Source: Granulicatella adiacens
Lineage (GTDB): Bacteria > Bacillota > Bacilli > Lactobacillales > Aerococcaceae
Length of the DNA stretch: 51,321 nucleotides
Assembly (NCBI GenBank): GCA_018364485.1
Contig: JAGZLX010000004.1
Location: 1-51,321, forward strand
Direction: 5' to 3'
Both the position numbers and the translations under genes were made by a program. The notes below the pieces were generated by a model. It was given only the letters and a program-made list of their open reading frames with translations. It searched no databases and had not been told where the DNA came from. Of this stretch, positions 51,139 through 51,321 are shown piece by piece; position 1 is the stretch's first letter; each line of letters starts with the position of its first letter.

Positions 51139-51321
51139 ATAGGAGTTGTTGCAAAACAACGATTGACCTTTGAAAACTGAACAAAGAAGACGAACCAAAT
51201 GTGTAGGGACTTCATTATTTTTAATGAAGAAACAACAATTTCTTATCTCTTAAAGAGATACAATAAGTCAGTAATTAAAATGAGCTTTTCAAAGCTCATG
51301 AAAATTCAAATTTTTCATGAG
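51139..51321 (+). other. rRNA leader, ending at the 16S rRNA 5' end
   Basis: It contains CTTTGAAAACTGAACAAAG (51168-51186), a leader motif found before 16S rRNA in Lactobacillales, and a hairpin ATGAGCTTT/AAGCTCAT near 51280-51300. The final bases (TTTTTCATGAG) fit the sequence just before AGTTTGATCC. The 16S gene itself lies outside the window. Confidence 0.75.

Noticed and set aside
1..51321. CRISPR arrays, prophage or intact insertion sequences
   Set aside because: No regularly spaced repeats, cas genes, transposase or phage structural genes were seen in the window.

Overview
The window is the replication-origin neighbourhood of a low-GC Gram-positive chromosome, most likely an order Lactobacillales bacterium. 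A Carnobacteriaceae/Granulicatella-like genome is my guess, but the genus cannot be settled from the sequence alone. The evidence is the gene order (jag-yidC-rnpA-rpmH | dnaA-dnaN-yaaA-recF-gyrB-gyrA; rpsF-ssb-rpsR; gdpP-rplI-dnaB-purA-walRKHIJ-htrA-rlmH), purine control by a PRPP-binding PurR, an AdcCB-type metal importer and a T-box leader. Transcription diverges at about 46.7-47.2 kb: almost everything from 46.7 kb down to 14.7 kb is on the minus strand, and rpmH and later genes are on the plus strand. This fits the origin lying between dnaA and rpmH. The window stops at what looks like the first bases of a 16S rRNA gene.

Left part (0-13 kb), mixed orientation: a structured GC-richer element at the edge; HAD phosphatase plus ASCH protein; purR with PurBox-like sites; a minus-strand MBL hydrolase-TetR-AEC transporter operon with a palindromic operator; adcCB; a gene remnant with an orphan terminator; an SPFH membrane protein with a ribbon-helix-helix partner; dut-radA-yacL; a stand-alone sugar-importer ATPase of MsmK type; and a small unknown protein.

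Accessory spot (13.2-14.6 kb): tRNA-Ser(CGA), an AT-rich PemK/MazF-like toxin gene, a small RNA with a consensus promoter immediately after it, and a second convergent small RNA with an anti-Shine-Dalgarno loop. The second RNA's promoter carries TTCATA-N5-TTCATA nine bases before the -10, and the same arrangement occurs at the htrA promoter 2.3 kb away. These look like one regulon, comparable to the streptococcal CiaR set of htrA plus csRNAs.

Core part (14.7-47 kb): rlmH, a dense cluster of eight perfect DnaA boxes, htrA, the complete WalRKHIJ cell-wall system, purA, dnaB, rplI and gdpP, three clustered parS sites, and rpsF-ssb-rpsR. These are followed by an orphan HTH gene, a Met T-box operon with three MetE-like paralogues and a cyclase, an ABC exporter, gyrA-gyrB-recF-yaaA, dnaN and dnaA. 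Right end: rpmH-rnpA-yidC-jag, an RRNPP-type regulator with a small partner, and the rrn promoter and leader.

The most novel-looking signal is a pair of about 185-nt elements (8079-8261 and 37444-37629). Each is closed by long complementary arms. Their stems keep pairing through compensatory changes while the sequences differ, and they share a core of the form GGYGAGAGAC..TAGGCTCGARCC. I do not recognise this family. All structural statements come from reading the sequence by eye; no folding or database search was run.
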